64,000 nucleotides of DNA from Aquimarina macrocephali JAMB N27 (GCF_000520995.1 NZ_JACA01000034.1:85956-149955), one strand, 5' to 3'; positions 18,482 through 28,270 are shown, counted from the stretch's first letter. Notes: generated by a model not told the origin, from the letters alone. Numbers and translations are program-made.

Positions 18482-20734
18482 TCAATATATTTTATTTAAA
18501 TCTGGTAAAGACATATTTATAAATGCCGCATCATTCGAAAAATTACTCATTTCGAATTCAAGAAACCCTCCATTTACAATTTCTTTATGTGTTATATACA
18601 TACGATCAAGTGGTTTTCCATTTAATCTTATGTTCTTTATATATGTACTCTCTTTGGATAAGTTTTTAGCCGTTATTAAAAACGTTTTTCCTTGTGGAAG
18701 CTGTATTTCAGTATGCTCAAATATCGGTGCTGTAATATGATATACACCCTGTGCCGGATTTACAGGATAAAGTCCAAGGGAACTAAATATGTACCAGGAT
18801 GACATCTGTCCACAATCTTCATTTCCGCAATGTCCATTGGGTTCATTTTTGTATTGTCCTTCTAAAATCTTACGAGTTAATTCCTGAGTTTTTGAAGGTT
18901 GATTTACGTAATTATATAAATATGCAACATGATGACTTGGTTCATTACCATGTGCATATTGCCCAATCATTCCTGTACTAAATATTGGTAGTTTATCTTC
19001 TGGTTTGGGATCGTAAGAAAACATAGAATCTAACTTTTGTGTAAATCGTTCTTTTCCTCCTGTACTTTTTATCAACCCTTCTAGATTTTGCGGTACAAAC
19101 CAATAGTATTGCCAGGCATTACTTTCGCAATAAAAAGGTGTATATTCTTTTGGATTAAAGGGTGCTACAAATTTCCCCAAAGTGTCTTTAGGTTGAATCC
19201 AGTTATTTTTATCGTTGTATAAACTTTTCCAATTCTCAGAACGTTTCATAAAATATGTATACTCCTCTTCTTTCCCTAAATCTTTTGCAAACATGGCTAT
19301 ACACCAATCATCATAGGCATACTCCAGCGTTTTAGAAACAGACCAATTTTCATGATGCTCTCCTATCGGGATATACCCTAAACGCTTATAAATATCTATT
19401 TGTCTATCATCTACCATAGCACTTTCTTTACATGCTTTATAAGCTAATTTGGCATCAAATTGAAAACCTTTGAAATATGCATCAACAATAACCGGAACGG
19501 CATGATACCCTATCATCATATTGGTTTCATTCCCTTGCATGGACCATACTGGTAATACTCCTGTCTCCTTATAATGAGCCAGTATGGATTGGATCATATC
19601 AGGAACTCTTTCTTGCTGAATAATAGTATATAGTGGATGTGCAGCCCTAAAAGTATCCCATAATGAAAATGTATCATAACGATTAAAACCTGTAGCATGT
19701 ACTATGGTATCATTAGCTCCTTTATAATTTCCATTTGGATCACTTAGTAATGTTGGCGCCAGCATAGATTGATACATCATTGTATAAAAAACACTTTTCT
19801 TGTCACTATCTGGTGTGCTTATTTTTATTTTCTGCAGTTCACGTTCCCAAGTGGCCTGTGCTCTTCTTATATAGTGATCAAAATCGAAATGAGGAGCTTC
19901 TGTATCTAGCGATTCTTGGGCTCCCTCAATACTAGCTGTAGACAACCCGGTTTTAATGATAACCTGTTCATTCTCTTCTGTGTTATAGTGCAGTACAATT
20001 TTTGTATTTGTTCCATGAACGGGAAGTGTAGTTAGCTCTTCATCTTTAAACACTTGATACGTCATAAAAGGTTTTGAAAATTGCATTACAAAATAAACTC
20101 GTTGGTCTTTTGCCCATCCGGTAGACATCCGATACCCCTGAATAGTTTTGTCATCCACTTTTTCAATATAAGTATCTGTAGGTTTATCCCAGTTTATAGC
20201 GTATCCCAGATCCACATGTATTGCGGTTGCAGTATCTTTAGGGAACGTGTACCTATGTATGCCTACTCTATTGGTTGCTGTAAGTTCTGCTTTAATCCCA
20301 TAATCCAATAAATCTACGGTATAATATCCTGGTGTAGCAAATTCTTTATCATGACTGTATGTAGAGAATGGTTTATAATTGTTTTCTTTTATTTTTTTTG
20401 AAAACTTACTATTGGTGGGCATTACCAAAATATCATATAAATCTCCGGCTCCGGTCCCGGTAAGATGTGTATGAGAAAAACCACTGATTATAGAATCTTT
20501 ATAGTAATATCCTGCAATTCTATCCCACCCTGGAATTCCTATATCCGGACTCAACTGCACCATACCGAATGGAAGTGTTGCTCCCGGGTATGTATTGCCG
20601 GGACCATCTGTTCCTATGAATGTATTTACATAAGAGGTTAATGATTGTTCTGGTAGTTTTACTGAAACCTTCTCTTGATTGCAAGACCAAAACAATAGTA
20701 AAAGAATGATATGTAAATAGAATATTTTTTTCAT
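18482..20734 (-). CDS. GH92 exo-alpha-mannosidase lipoprotein
   Basis: This canonical GH92 has 750 aa with a lipobox ending FWSC (Cys18). Motifs are FIGTDGPGNTYPGATLPFGM, GFSHTHLTGTG, ESNAWQYYWFVPQN, HGNEPSHHVAYLYNY and the catalytic GNEDCGQMSSW (from about 637). These match characterised Ca2+-dependent alpha-mannosidases, including those acting on alpha-1,2 bonds of high-mannose N-glycans. It is closest to the GH92 at the promoter end of this operon. It precedes the glycosylasparaginase by 2 nt, so the two are probably co-translated. Confidence 0.95.
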   Translation of the reverse strand: MKKIFYLHIILLLLFWSCNQEKVSVKLPEQSLTSYVNTFIGTDGPGNTYPGATLPFGMVQLSPDIGIPGWDRIAGYYYKDSIISGFSHTHLTGTGAGDLYDILVMPTNSKFSKKIKENNYKPFSTYSHDKEFATPGYYTVDLLDYGIKAELTATNRVGIHRYTFPKDTATAIHVDLGYAINWDKPTDTYIEKVDDKTIQGYRMSTGWAKDQRVYFVMQFSKPFMTYQVFKDEELTTLPVHGTNTKIVLHYNTEENEQVIIKTGLSTASIEGAQESLDTEAPHFDFDHYIRRAQATWERELQKIKISTPDSDKKSVFYTMMYQSMLAPTLLSDPNGNYKGANDTIVHATGFNRYDTFSLWDTFRAAHPLYTIIQQERVPDMIQSILAHYKETGVLPVWSMQGNETNMMIGYHAVPVIVDAYFKGFQFDAKLAYKACKESAMVDDRQIDIYKRLGYIPIGEHHENWSVSKTLEYAYDDWCIAMFAKDLGKEEEYTYFMKRSENWKSLYNDKNNWIQPKDTLGKFVAPFNPKEYTPFYCESNAWQYYWFVPQNLEGLIKSTGGKERFTQKLDSMFSYDPKPEDKLPIFSTGMIGQYAHGNEPSHHVAYLYNYVNQPSKTQELTRKILEGQYKNEPNGHCGNEDCGQMSSWYIFSSLGLYPVNPAQGVYHITAPIFEHTEIQLPQGKTFLITAKNLSKESTYIKNIRLNGKPLDRMYITHKEIVNGGFLEFEMSNFSNDAAFINMSLPDLNKIY

Positions 20735-20791
20735 TTTTGGTATGAATAAGACCTCACAGATTTTGATAACCTATTAAGTTCGTATATCGGA

Positions 20792-21901
20792 TTACTTTTT
20801 TGATTTTCTAATTGCCTCTAATTGCTCTTCTGTTATCGCATTTCCGTCAAAAAATGAAATCCCTGACGCTCCATTATCTTTTGCTAATTGTATGGCTTTT
20901 GATACATCGTCTGCACTCATCGGAGGAAGATATATTCCCGTATGCAATTTAGTTTGCTTTCCTTGCAGATCATTAACTCCTTGTTTGGTAGCAAAACCAA
21001 TCCAATCTATTTCCTCGTTATAAAAGTTGTGATAAATCATTGGTAATACTTCATCTACATTCCATTTGTCCCATCGTTGTCTAACCATATGATCTGCCAT
21101 TTCGGGATATGGAAACACAGCTGCGGTTAACTTCTTATTATATTTATGAGCAATTTCATAAGCCTCGTCTACCACTTTTTTTATTTGATTTAGCCTAAAT
21201 TGTTTCCACTCTATATCTATCGCAATATTTTTAGCTTCTTTTGGATTTTTATGATGTTCTTGTTCAAAAGTTTTTATACATACATCACAGTAACAAAAAT
21301 CAAACTCTGGCAGCTCTTCATCCTGTACTAGATTATATTTTGGTAATAACCCTATAGGTAAATAGATATCTGAATATCGAATATAATCGAGATGTACACT
21401 GGTTATACCTTCAACCTTTGCCAGTTCTTCTACTAATCCCAAAATATGTGCTCTGGACTCTTCTCTGGTAGGACATAACCACTGATAATAATCTACATAT
21501 GGTCGCGTATCATGGCACGATTTACCTTCTCTACTTACTGCATACCACTCTGGGTGCTTTAAGGCTACTTCATCCCCAGGCCGATTCATAGTAAACATCC
21601 AGGCATGAACTTCTAGACCAACTTGCGTAGCTAAAGGTGCTATTTTTTTTAAAACTTCGGGATCAGCGAAAGTATTTATCAATACTGCATCTATGCCATT
21701 TTCTTTATATTTTTTAAACTCTTCTCTATATTCATCATTTGATTTTGAGGGGTTCGCAGTAATCCAGGTCCAATATTTAAATGACGTTGTCTTTACTTCT
21801 GCTACAACCTCTTTTACAATTTCTTCTTCTTTTTTAGTTTCAGTTTTACAACTAACACTAATAAATACACTACACAAGAGTATAATTTTGAGCATCTTCA
21901 T
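20792..21901 (-). CDS. GHL10-like TIM-barrel lipoprotein, putative glycoside hydrolase
   Basis: The start is ATG 21901, 1 nt after the upstream stop, which gives the lipoprotein signal MKMLKIILLCSVFISVSC. The 369-aa product resembles 'family 10 glycosylhydrolase-like' TIM barrels: FKYWTWITA opens the barrel, GIDAVLINTFADP gives strand 2, HLDYIRYSDIYLP lies at the usual active-site strand, and LPMIYHNFY and GISFFDG lie near the end. FDFCYCDVCIKTF contains four closely spaced Cys, perhaps a metal or disulphide cluster. The activity is unknown. Because no recognised endo-glycosidase (GH18, GH85 or GH163) is visible in the operon, it is a candidate for a missing core-cleaving step. Confidence 0.7.
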   Translation of the reverse strand: MKMLKIILLCSVFISVSCKTETKKEEEIVKEVVAEVKTTSFKYWTWITANPSKSNDEYREEFKKYKENGIDAVLINTFADPEVLKKIAPLATQVGLEVHAWMFTMNRPGDEVALKHPEWYAVSREGKSCHDTRPYVDYYQWLCPTREESRAHILGLVEELAKVEGITSVHLDYIRYSDIYLPIGLLPKYNLVQDEELPEFDFCYCDVCIKTFEQEHHKNPKEAKNIAIDIEWKQFRLNQIKKVVDEAYEIAHKYNKKLTAAVFPYPEMADHMVRQRWDKWNVDEVLPMIYHNFYNEEIDWIGFATKQGVNDLQGKQTKLHTGIYLPPMSADDVSKAIQLAKDNGASGISFFDGNAITEEQLEAIRKSKK

Positions 21902-21902
21902 A

Positions 21903-23006
21903 TTAATCTTCTTTTTGGATAATTTTACCATCTTCTTTAATAATAAACAGACGTTTTGTATGCGGGCTTACAACTGTTATATTCCAGCCTGTTTGATGAT
22001 TCTCTATGGTTTTAACAACCTTATTTCCATCAACCAACAGATCATTGGCTTCTAGTTCTTTAAAGGTTTTTGCCCAACGGGTGTTCTTTTTAAAATATGC
22101 CTTTTGTTTTCTATATAATTGATACAACAATCGTTTTACTTTTTCATCTTCAGGAATTCTGAAATCATCATTTTCTCCTACTTCTTTTGAGGAAAAATAT
22201 ACATATCCCCAATCTTCGGGTTGATGCATATTAATTACCCCGATAGGAGACCAAACCCAATTGTATTCCGGTTTAAATTTTCCGTTATCATCTCGTTTTC
22301 TGGAGTATTTATCATTCTGAAGTTCAAAATCCCAATTCACTCTAGAAAAATTAACTCTCCAAAACTTATCTTTCGGAATATTTTTGTGATAATACGACGT
22401 TCTAAACACTTTAAATGGAATAGCTATTTCTATTACCCATCCTTTATCGGTATCATTTGGGTTATTTATAGTTCCGTTTACTTTGACTGAGGATTTAAAT
22501 CCATTAGCATCCCAATCATTTAATACTGGGGTTCCTTCTCTATATGGTTTTGTAATAAACAAATCCCACAGTGTATTTAATGCATTAACTTCAAATTCAT
22601 AATAATTATGAGTGTCATTATCAGGATCGATAAAAATTTCGAAATCATTATTATAAAAAATAATAGCGTCCCTTTGTTTAAGGTTACCCCATACATGAGG
22701 TTCTTCCATTTCTGCCAAAAAGTAAAAATACTCATCATCCCAAAGCATTTTTACAGTAGTTTTATATTTTGGAATTTTGCTTCCTTCAATATCTATAAAA
22801 AACTCTGTAGATTTTGCTTTACTCCAGGAAGATTCTAAAGCAGATCCATCTATATCTATTGATTCTTTAGTATAATGCGCGATATAAGATTTTGGAAGTA
22901 CCTCATTTTCAACACTTTGCCCATAAACAATAGTTGCTTTACTCAAAATTAATACGATGACACAAAGTATTTTATTGATTCTATTTTGAAAAAGTTTCAA
23001 TTTCAT
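21903..23006 (-). CDS. secreted CBM9-like carbohydrate-binding protein
   Basis: The 367-aa protein has a signal peptide ending VYGQ (about residue 30). It then has a CBM9/DOMON-like beta-sandwich: IDIDGSALESSWSKA, VKMLWDDEYFYFLAEMEEP, NDFEIFIDPDNDTHNYYEFE and GWVIEIAIPFKVF are typical of this fold. The C-terminal 70 residues, rich in Lys and aromatic residues, are not assigned. Such proteins bind saccharides without cleaving them. It lies 11 nt after the GH130 gene and almost abuts the TIM-barrel gene. Inference: substrate capture for the operon, or an accessory protein of the TIM barrel. Confidence 0.85.
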   Translation of the reverse strand: MKLKLFQNRINKILCVIVLILSKATIVYGQSVENEVLPKSYIAHYTKESIDIDGSALESSWSKAKSTEFFIDIEGSKIPKYKTTVKMLWDDEYFYFLAEMEEPHVWGNLKQRDAIIFYNNDFEIFIDPDNDTHNYYEFEVNALNTLWDLFITKPYREGTPVLNDWDANGFKSSVKVNGTINNPNDTDKGWVIEIAIPFKVFRTSYYHKNIPKDKFWRVNFSRVNWDFELQNDKYSRKRDDNGKFKPEYNWVWSPIGVINMHQPEDWGYVYFSSKEVGENDDFRIPEDEKVKRLLYQLYRKQKAYFKKNTRWAKTFKELEANDLLVDGNKVVKTIENHQTGWNITVVSPHTKRLFIIKEDGKIIQKED

Positions 23007-23017
23007 TTTAACCTACT

Positions 23018-23986
23018 TTATAATGAATTTTCTTTAGTAAACTTAATAATTTCACTTATCCTTCCAAAAGCCAATGCAACCACGGTATCTGCTGCTCCAT
23101 AATAAATAGCCACTTTATCCTGCTCGATATCTTGTAGAGTAGCACAAGGAAATATCACATTAGGAACATCTCCTATTTGTTCATAAGTCACAGAAGGTGT
23201 TAAAAGGTATGGTTTTGTCCTGTACTTTACCTTATCCGGGCTACTCTTGTCCAAAATAGCAGCTCCCATAGCATACCTAAATCCATTACATGTATTTATT
23301 ACTCCATGATAAAACATCAACCATCCTTCATCTGTAAGGAAAGGCACAGAACCTGCTCCTATCTTAGTGCATTGCCAGGCACTGTCTTCAAAAGGGGTTG
23401 CCTGCATTACGTTTCTATGTTCTCCCCAATATTTCATATCTGGGCTATAACTAATAAATATATCGCCAAAAGCGGTATGCCCATTATCACTTGGGCGACT
23501 TAACATTGCATATTTACCATTGATTTTTTCTGGAAATAATACTCCATTTCTATTGAAGGGTAAAAATGCATTTTCACATTGAAAAAATTCTTTGAAGTTA
23601 AAAGTATAAGCAATCCCGATAGTGGGGCCATAATACCCATTACACCATGTAATCCAATATCTATCTTCAATAAAAGTAACTCGAGGATCATACTTGTAAT
23701 CAGAATCTATCATTTCTGTATTTCCTGCTTCCATGATAATAGGCTCTTCATTAATTTCCCAATCAATCCCGTTATGACTGAATCCTGCAAAAATATTCAT
23801 CTGTACAGCTTTATTATCACATCTAAACACTCCTGCATAACCATCATTATACGGCACAACAGCACTATTGAAAATACTATTAGAAGTGGGTATAGCATCT
23901 CTAGAGATGATTGGATTTGCAGAATACCTCCAAATAGCATCAGTGCACCCTTCAGGTTTATCCTGCCATGGTATTTCTTTTTTCAT
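23018..23986 (-). CDS. GH130 beta-1,4-mannosyl-N-acetylglucosamine phosphorylase
   Basis: I chose ATG 23986 (MKKEIPWQDKPEGCTD) because characterised GH130 subfamily 2 enzymes begin at the same place; an in-frame ATG at 24019 would add 11 residues. The 322-aa product has no signal peptide, so it is cytoplasmic. It follows the subfamily 2 pattern closely: WRYSANPII, YDPRV with catalytic Asp100, TWCNGYYGPTIGIAYTF, NRNGVLFPEKI, RPSDNGHTAFGDIF and AIYYGAAD. These enzymes phosphorolyse Man-beta-1,4-GlcNAc from the N-glycan core to mannose-1-phosphate and GlcNAc. The symporter gene just upstream is a plausible importer of the disaccharide. Confidence 0.95.
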   Translation of the reverse strand: MKKEIPWQDKPEGCTDAIWRYSANPIISRDAIPTSNSIFNSAVVPYNDGYAGVFRCDNKAVQMNIFAGFSHNGIDWEINEEPIIMEAGNTEMIDSDYKYDPRVTFIEDRYWITWCNGYYGPTIGIAYTFNFKEFFQCENAFLPFNRNGVLFPEKINGKYAMLSRPSDNGHTAFGDIFISYSPDMKYWGEHRNVMQATPFEDSAWQCTKIGAGSVPFLTDEGWLMFYHGVINTCNGFRYAMGAAILDKSSPDKVKYRTKPYLLTPSVTYEQIGDVPNVIFPCATLQDIEQDKVAIYYGAADTVVALAFGRISEIIKFTKENSL

Positions 23987-24025
23987 CGTATTTCTAGTAT
24001 AAATATTACTACTTTTCAAAAAGTA

Positions 24026-25849
24026 TTATTTTGTCTTAAGTTTATCATACCATGTTCTCTTTAATATTACCGATGTAATAATCATTAATACTATCGCAAA
24101 AGCCAAGCTATAATATTCTTTTATAATTAAATACATAGGCACCAGAACAAAGGTCATTTGCCAAATAATCCCAATACCGCAATTAAACATATCTCTCCAG
24201 AAGTTTTTATTAGGTAAAAAATCCGGGTCCTCTTTTTGTATTGCATCAATAACTGGTTTCCACCATCCCCAGGGCTTGGTGGTTCTATAAAAGTTTTTTA
24301 ACACCTCTATATCATCTCGTTTTCCTAATATTACTCCTAAAAAGCATCCGATAAAGGACATCAACAGGATACCTGGAAATAAGTAAATGGCGGTTGTATC
24401 CGGAAAAATTCCAGGTACTATTGTTGCTGCAATAAGTCCTGCCAACATTCCTCCAAAATAGCCATAAGAATTAAATCTCCACCATATCCACTTTAAAACA
24501 TTTGCTGCTGCATATCCTCCATACAAAGCTGAGGTTAACCATATGGTTAATTCATTAATAGATGATGCAAAAAAACCACCAATCACCCCTACTAATACGA
24601 TGAGAATAGATGATAAATAACTATACTTAATATATGTTTTATTTGATGCTTTTGGGTTGATATATTTCTTGTATATGTCATTAACTATATATGCTGGCGC
24701 AGCGTTTATAAATGCTGCAAATGTTCCCATAAAAGCGGCTAATAAACCTGCCAGCAATAACCCTTTAAAACCTATTGGAACAAAGCGATGAATGGCCACT
24801 GGTAATATGGTTTCAAAATCTACATCTATACCTGCTTGTTGTAATTCTGGTCCTAAATATACCAAACCAAGTACGGCAAAACCTGTAATCATTAAATACC
24901 TGGGTATAAAAAGAACAATAATTGTAAAAGCACTCATTTTTGAGGCTTCGGCTTCATTTTTAGTAGACAAAACACGTTGCATATCATAGCTGGGAACGGG
25001 ACCTGCAAGGCTGGCAAAAATGCCTTTAAAGATCATCATCATAAATAGGAAACCAAACAAAGAAAATCCGTCTTTCTCTATCTTTTCATTTACACTATCG
25101 ATATATCCGGTCCAATCCAAATCTAATTTCATATCAAAGAATAAATTATTCCAGTTTTCTGGTGTAGCGATGGCAATTTGTTCTGCTGTAACAGTAGTAA
25201 AAGCAATATATCCAATAACCAAACATGAAATGGTCATAATTACAAACTGAATGACTTCTGTTCCTACTACACTATACATTCCTCCTTTTAAAGTGTATAA
25301 AGTAGTTACACCAATAATTACCAAAGCGTAAGATTGCTCTGAAGCTACTACAAACAATCCAAGGTCTATAGATAAGTCCCAAGGAAAAAATACAATTGCA
25401 AATTTACCGATCCCTTCAAAAAAGTAGGCTATAAAACCTAAAGTGCTAATAACAGCAAAGATTGTTACTATGATATGAGATAATTTAGCACCCATGGCAG
25501 ATCCAAATCTATAGGTTATCCATTGTGCTCCTGTCATCACATTTGACCTTCGTAACCACGCGGCCATAAAAATCATAATAAAAACCTGATTCCATACGGG
25601 CCATAACCATGGGAGCCAGGCACTTTTCATACCGTAGACAAAAAGAATAGTAACTGTCCACATGGTACCAGAAACATCAAACATCCCTGAAGCATTTGAC
25701 AGTCCGAGATAATACCAGGGGATTTCATTTCCGCCCAGGAAATACGATTTCATATCTTTTGATGCTTTCTTAGCAACATAAAATCCAAAAAGAAGAGTAA
25801 TAATGATATAACATAGAATTATTACAATATCTACGGTAGCTAGGTTCAT
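24026..25849 (-). CDS. SSS-family sodium:solute symporter
   Basis: The 607-aa protein has about 13-14 hydrophobic helices, starting TVDIVIILCYIIITLLFGFY. Typical SSS features include ASGMFDVSGTMW in helix 1, MTGAQWITYRFG, the polar loop PVPSYDMQRVLSTKNEAEAS, and LLAGLLAAFMGTFAAFINAA. The family couples Na+ entry to uptake of sugars, amino acids and other small solutes. It is the only transporter visible in the operon, where a SusC/SusD pair would normally be expected. Inference: it brings in mannose, GlcNAc or Man-GlcNAc for the GH130 enzyme encoded 39 nt downstream. Confidence 0.92.
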   Translation of the reverse strand: MNLATVDIVIILCYIIITLLFGFYVAKKASKDMKSYFLGGNEIPWYYLGLSNASGMFDVSGTMWTVTILFVYGMKSAWLPWLWPVWNQVFIMIFMAAWLRRSNVMTGAQWITYRFGSAMGAKLSHIIVTIFAVISTLGFIAYFFEGIGKFAIVFFPWDLSIDLGLFVVASEQSYALVIIGVTTLYTLKGGMYSVVGTEVIQFVIMTISCLVIGYIAFTTVTAEQIAIATPENWNNLFFDMKLDLDWTGYIDSVNEKIEKDGFSLFGFLFMMMIFKGIFASLAGPVPSYDMQRVLSTKNEAEASKMSAFTIIVLFIPRYLMITGFAVLGLVYLGPELQQAGIDVDFETILPVAIHRFVPIGFKGLLLAGLLAAFMGTFAAFINAAPAYIVNDIYKKYINPKASNKTYIKYSYLSSILIVLVGVIGGFFASSINELTIWLTSALYGGYAAANVLKWIWWRFNSYGYFGGMLAGLIAATIVPGIFPDTTAIYLFPGILLMSFIGCFLGVILGKRDDIEVLKNFYRTTKPWGWWKPVIDAIQKEDPDFLPNKNFWRDMFNCGIGIIWQMTFVLVPMYLIIKEYYSLAFAIVLMIITSVILKRTWYDKLKTK

Positions 25850-25859
25850 TTAGAGTTGG

Positions 25860-28130
25860 TTATTTCTGTACACCCCAGTTTTTGTTAGGAGATGCTCCCA
25901 TTACGAAATGCAATGTTCCTCCTTCTATTATTTCCTGATGTGTAATATATGATCGATTAAATTCTTTTCCGTTTAAGGTTGCAGATTGGATGTATATATT
26001 TTTATCTGAAACGTTCTTGGCTTCTATATTAAAACTAAGATCACCTGATAATTTTAAAGTAGCTTTCTCAAAAATCGGACTTCCAATTTGGTATTCTCCT
26101 GATGCAGGGTTCATTGGATAAATTCCTAAAGAGCTAAAGACATACCAAGCCGACATTTGCCCGCAATCCTCATTACCGCTTAATCCATTAGGTGTTGTAT
26201 TATATTGAGTTTTTAATATTTGACTTACCCAATATTGAGTTTTCCAGGGGGCATTAGCTTTATTAAACATATAGGCAATATGATGACTAGGTTCATTACC
26301 ATGTGCATATTGTCCTATAAGACCTGTAATATCTGCAGAAATATTATCTCCGGTAATTTCAGAATCTTCAGTAAATAGTTGTTCGAGCTTTGCTACAAAG
26401 GTAGTTTGATCTCCAAATAATTGTATCAACCTCTCAACATCATGAGGCACAAACCAACTATGTTGCCATGCATTTCCTTCTGTATAATCGGCATGCACTC
26501 TATGAGCAGAAAATTTGGGATCAAATGGCTCGTGCCATTTTTTGCCATCCTCGAATTTTCCTCTCATAAATCCTGTCTTAGCATCAAAGAGATGTACAAA
26601 TGCTTTGGATCGTTTTAGGAAATACTCATAATCCTCTTCTTTCCCTAGAGTTTTAGCAACTTGTGCAACGCACCAGTCATTATAGGCATATTCTAATGTA
26701 ATAGTAACAGATTCATCTAGCAAATTATATGGGATATACCCATGTTTTTTATAATACTCCAACCCTCTTTCATCTTGCATCATAGTGGTTTTCATCGCTT
26801 CATATGCTTTTTCGATATCAAAGCCTTTGATGCCTTTTAGATATGCTTCGGCAATCACAGAAACAGAGTGATACCCGGTCATAGTATTGGTTTCATTAGC
26901 ATATAAAGTCCATACAGGTAATGTCTTGTTATTTTCATAATATGCTAACATAGAATTTACGATATCAGAAACTTTATTTGGTTCTAAGAATATCAGTAAT
27001 GGGTGCTCTGCTCTAAAGGTATCCCAAAGAGAAAGTGTAGAATATGCAGTATAATTTTTTGCAAAAACAATACTATCATTTTCTTTTCTAAACGCTCCAT
27101 CCTTATCACTATATGTTACCGGTGCTACTTGAGCATGGTATAATGCGGTGTAAAAAATGGTTTTTAACGAATCGTTTTTAGTATCTACTTCTATTTTAGA
27201 TAGTACATTTTGCCATGATGCATTGGCTTTTTCTACGGTTTTATCAAACTCAAATTTATTTTTATATTCAGAAATATTGTTTTTTGCATTTTCAACACTG
27301 ACCGAAGAAACTCCTACTTTTACCTGTAATTGATTTTTATTTCCCTCGTTAAAAAACAACTGCGCCGATGACTTTACACCTTTAATAGAATTAACATTTT
27401 CAGTTTTTTTGGTATCGGTATACAAATCATAGTTATTGATGGCTTTAGAGAATTTCATCACAAAAAACACTTTCTGATTTTTTGCCCATCCGGTACTATT
27501 TCTATATCCTGAAACTGTAAATTTATCTTCAATGTGTATTTGTGATTCTAAAGTTTTATCCCAATTAATAGCATATCCTAAATCTAATACTACAGATTGC
27601 GTGTCTCCCTCTTTATATTCGTATCTATGAAAAGCTGTTCTAACGGTAGAAGTTAATTCTGCATTAATATTAAAATCTTCTAAAAACACACTATAATATC
27701 CAGGTACAGCTTTTTCTTTATCGTGAGAATATTTGGACTTAAAAGGTATTTCGTCTCTTGTGCTAAAAGAAGTAGATAAATCTACTTCTTTATTAATTGG
27801 CATCAATCTAATATCATTAAGATCTCCAATCCCTGTACCACTAAGGTGTAAATGACTAAAACCTATAGTTAGAGAGTCTGAATAATGGTACCCAGAGCAC
27901 CAATCCCATTCTGAAATACCATTATCCGGGCTTACCTGTACCATACCAAATGGCACTGTTGCTCCTGGATAAGTATGACCATGCCCCCCTGTGCCAATAA
28001 AAGGGTTTACAAACTCAATTACCGTACTGCTTTCTGCTTTTATACCACCCTCATTATCATGTTCTTTCTTACACGAAAAAGTAATCAATATTGCTAGTAC
28101 TACTAATTTAATATTGTGAAGTATTTTCAT
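25860..28130 (-). CDS. GH92 exo-alpha-mannosidase lipoprotein, first gene of the N-glycan operon
   Basis: This canonical GH92 has 756 aa and a lipobox ending TFSC (Cys20). Motifs are FIGTGGHGHTYPGATVPFGM, GFSHLHLSGTG, EGNAWQHSWFVPHD, HGNEPSHHIAYMFN and GNEDCGQMSAW (from about 652). It is a close paralogue of the GH92 encoded at 18482-20734. It begins 140 nt from the divergent histidine-kinase gene and appears to be the first gene of the minus-strand operon. Expected role: extracytoplasmic, Ca2+-dependent removal of terminal alpha-mannose. Confidence 0.95.
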   Translation of the reverse strand: MKILHNIKLVVLAILITFSCKKEHDNEGGIKAESSTVIEFVNPFIGTGGHGHTYPGATVPFGMVQVSPDNGISEWDWCSGYHYSDSLTIGFSHLHLSGTGIGDLNDIRLMPINKEVDLSTSFSTRDEIPFKSKYSHDKEKAVPGYYSVFLEDFNINAELTSTVRTAFHRYEYKEGDTQSVVLDLGYAINWDKTLESQIHIEDKFTVSGYRNSTGWAKNQKVFFVMKFSKAINNYDLYTDTKKTENVNSIKGVKSSAQLFFNEGNKNQLQVKVGVSSVSVENAKNNISEYKNKFEFDKTVEKANASWQNVLSKIEVDTKNDSLKTIFYTALYHAQVAPVTYSDKDGAFRKENDSIVFAKNYTAYSTLSLWDTFRAEHPLLIFLEPNKVSDIVNSMLAYYENNKTLPVWTLYANETNTMTGYHSVSVIAEAYLKGIKGFDIEKAYEAMKTTMMQDERGLEYYKKHGYIPYNLLDESVTITLEYAYNDWCVAQVAKTLGKEEDYEYFLKRSKAFVHLFDAKTGFMRGKFEDGKKWHEPFDPKFSAHRVHADYTEGNAWQHSWFVPHDVERLIQLFGDQTTFVAKLEQLFTEDSEITGDNISADITGLIGQYAHGNEPSHHIAYMFNKANAPWKTQYWVSQILKTQYNTTPNGLSGNEDCGQMSAWYVFSSLGIYPMNPASGEYQIGSPIFEKATLKLSGDLSFNIEAKNVSDKNIYIQSATLNGKEFNRSYITHQEIIEGGTLHFVMGASPNKNWGVQK

Positions 28131-28270
28131 CTATTTACATTTATTTTTTTATCATTGTTCTACAGGAAGAGCAAGTAATGACATAAATATTTACAAAACT
28201 TATGGTTAAAAGAATAATTTTAGATCAATAACAAAGCAACTTAGTTAAACGTCATAAAATTTGGGGAAAT
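28131..28270. promoter_or_regulatory. divergent promoter region between the N-glycan operon and the two-component genes
   Basis: This 140-nt gap is AT-rich and must hold promoters for both directions. Two similar direct repeats lie in it: AACTTATGGTTAAA (28197-28210) and AACTTAGTTAAA (28238-28249). They differ only by a two-base insertion and start 41 nt apart. LytTR regulators bind paired direct repeats, so these are candidates for the site of the adjacent regulator, though the spacing is wider than usual. I see no clean TAnnTTTG element in either direction. Confidence 0.4.

Noticed and set aside
23579..24064. 161-codon plus-strand open frame
   Set aside because: It runs antisense through the GH130 gene and has Ile/Ser-rich reverse-strand composition with no motif.
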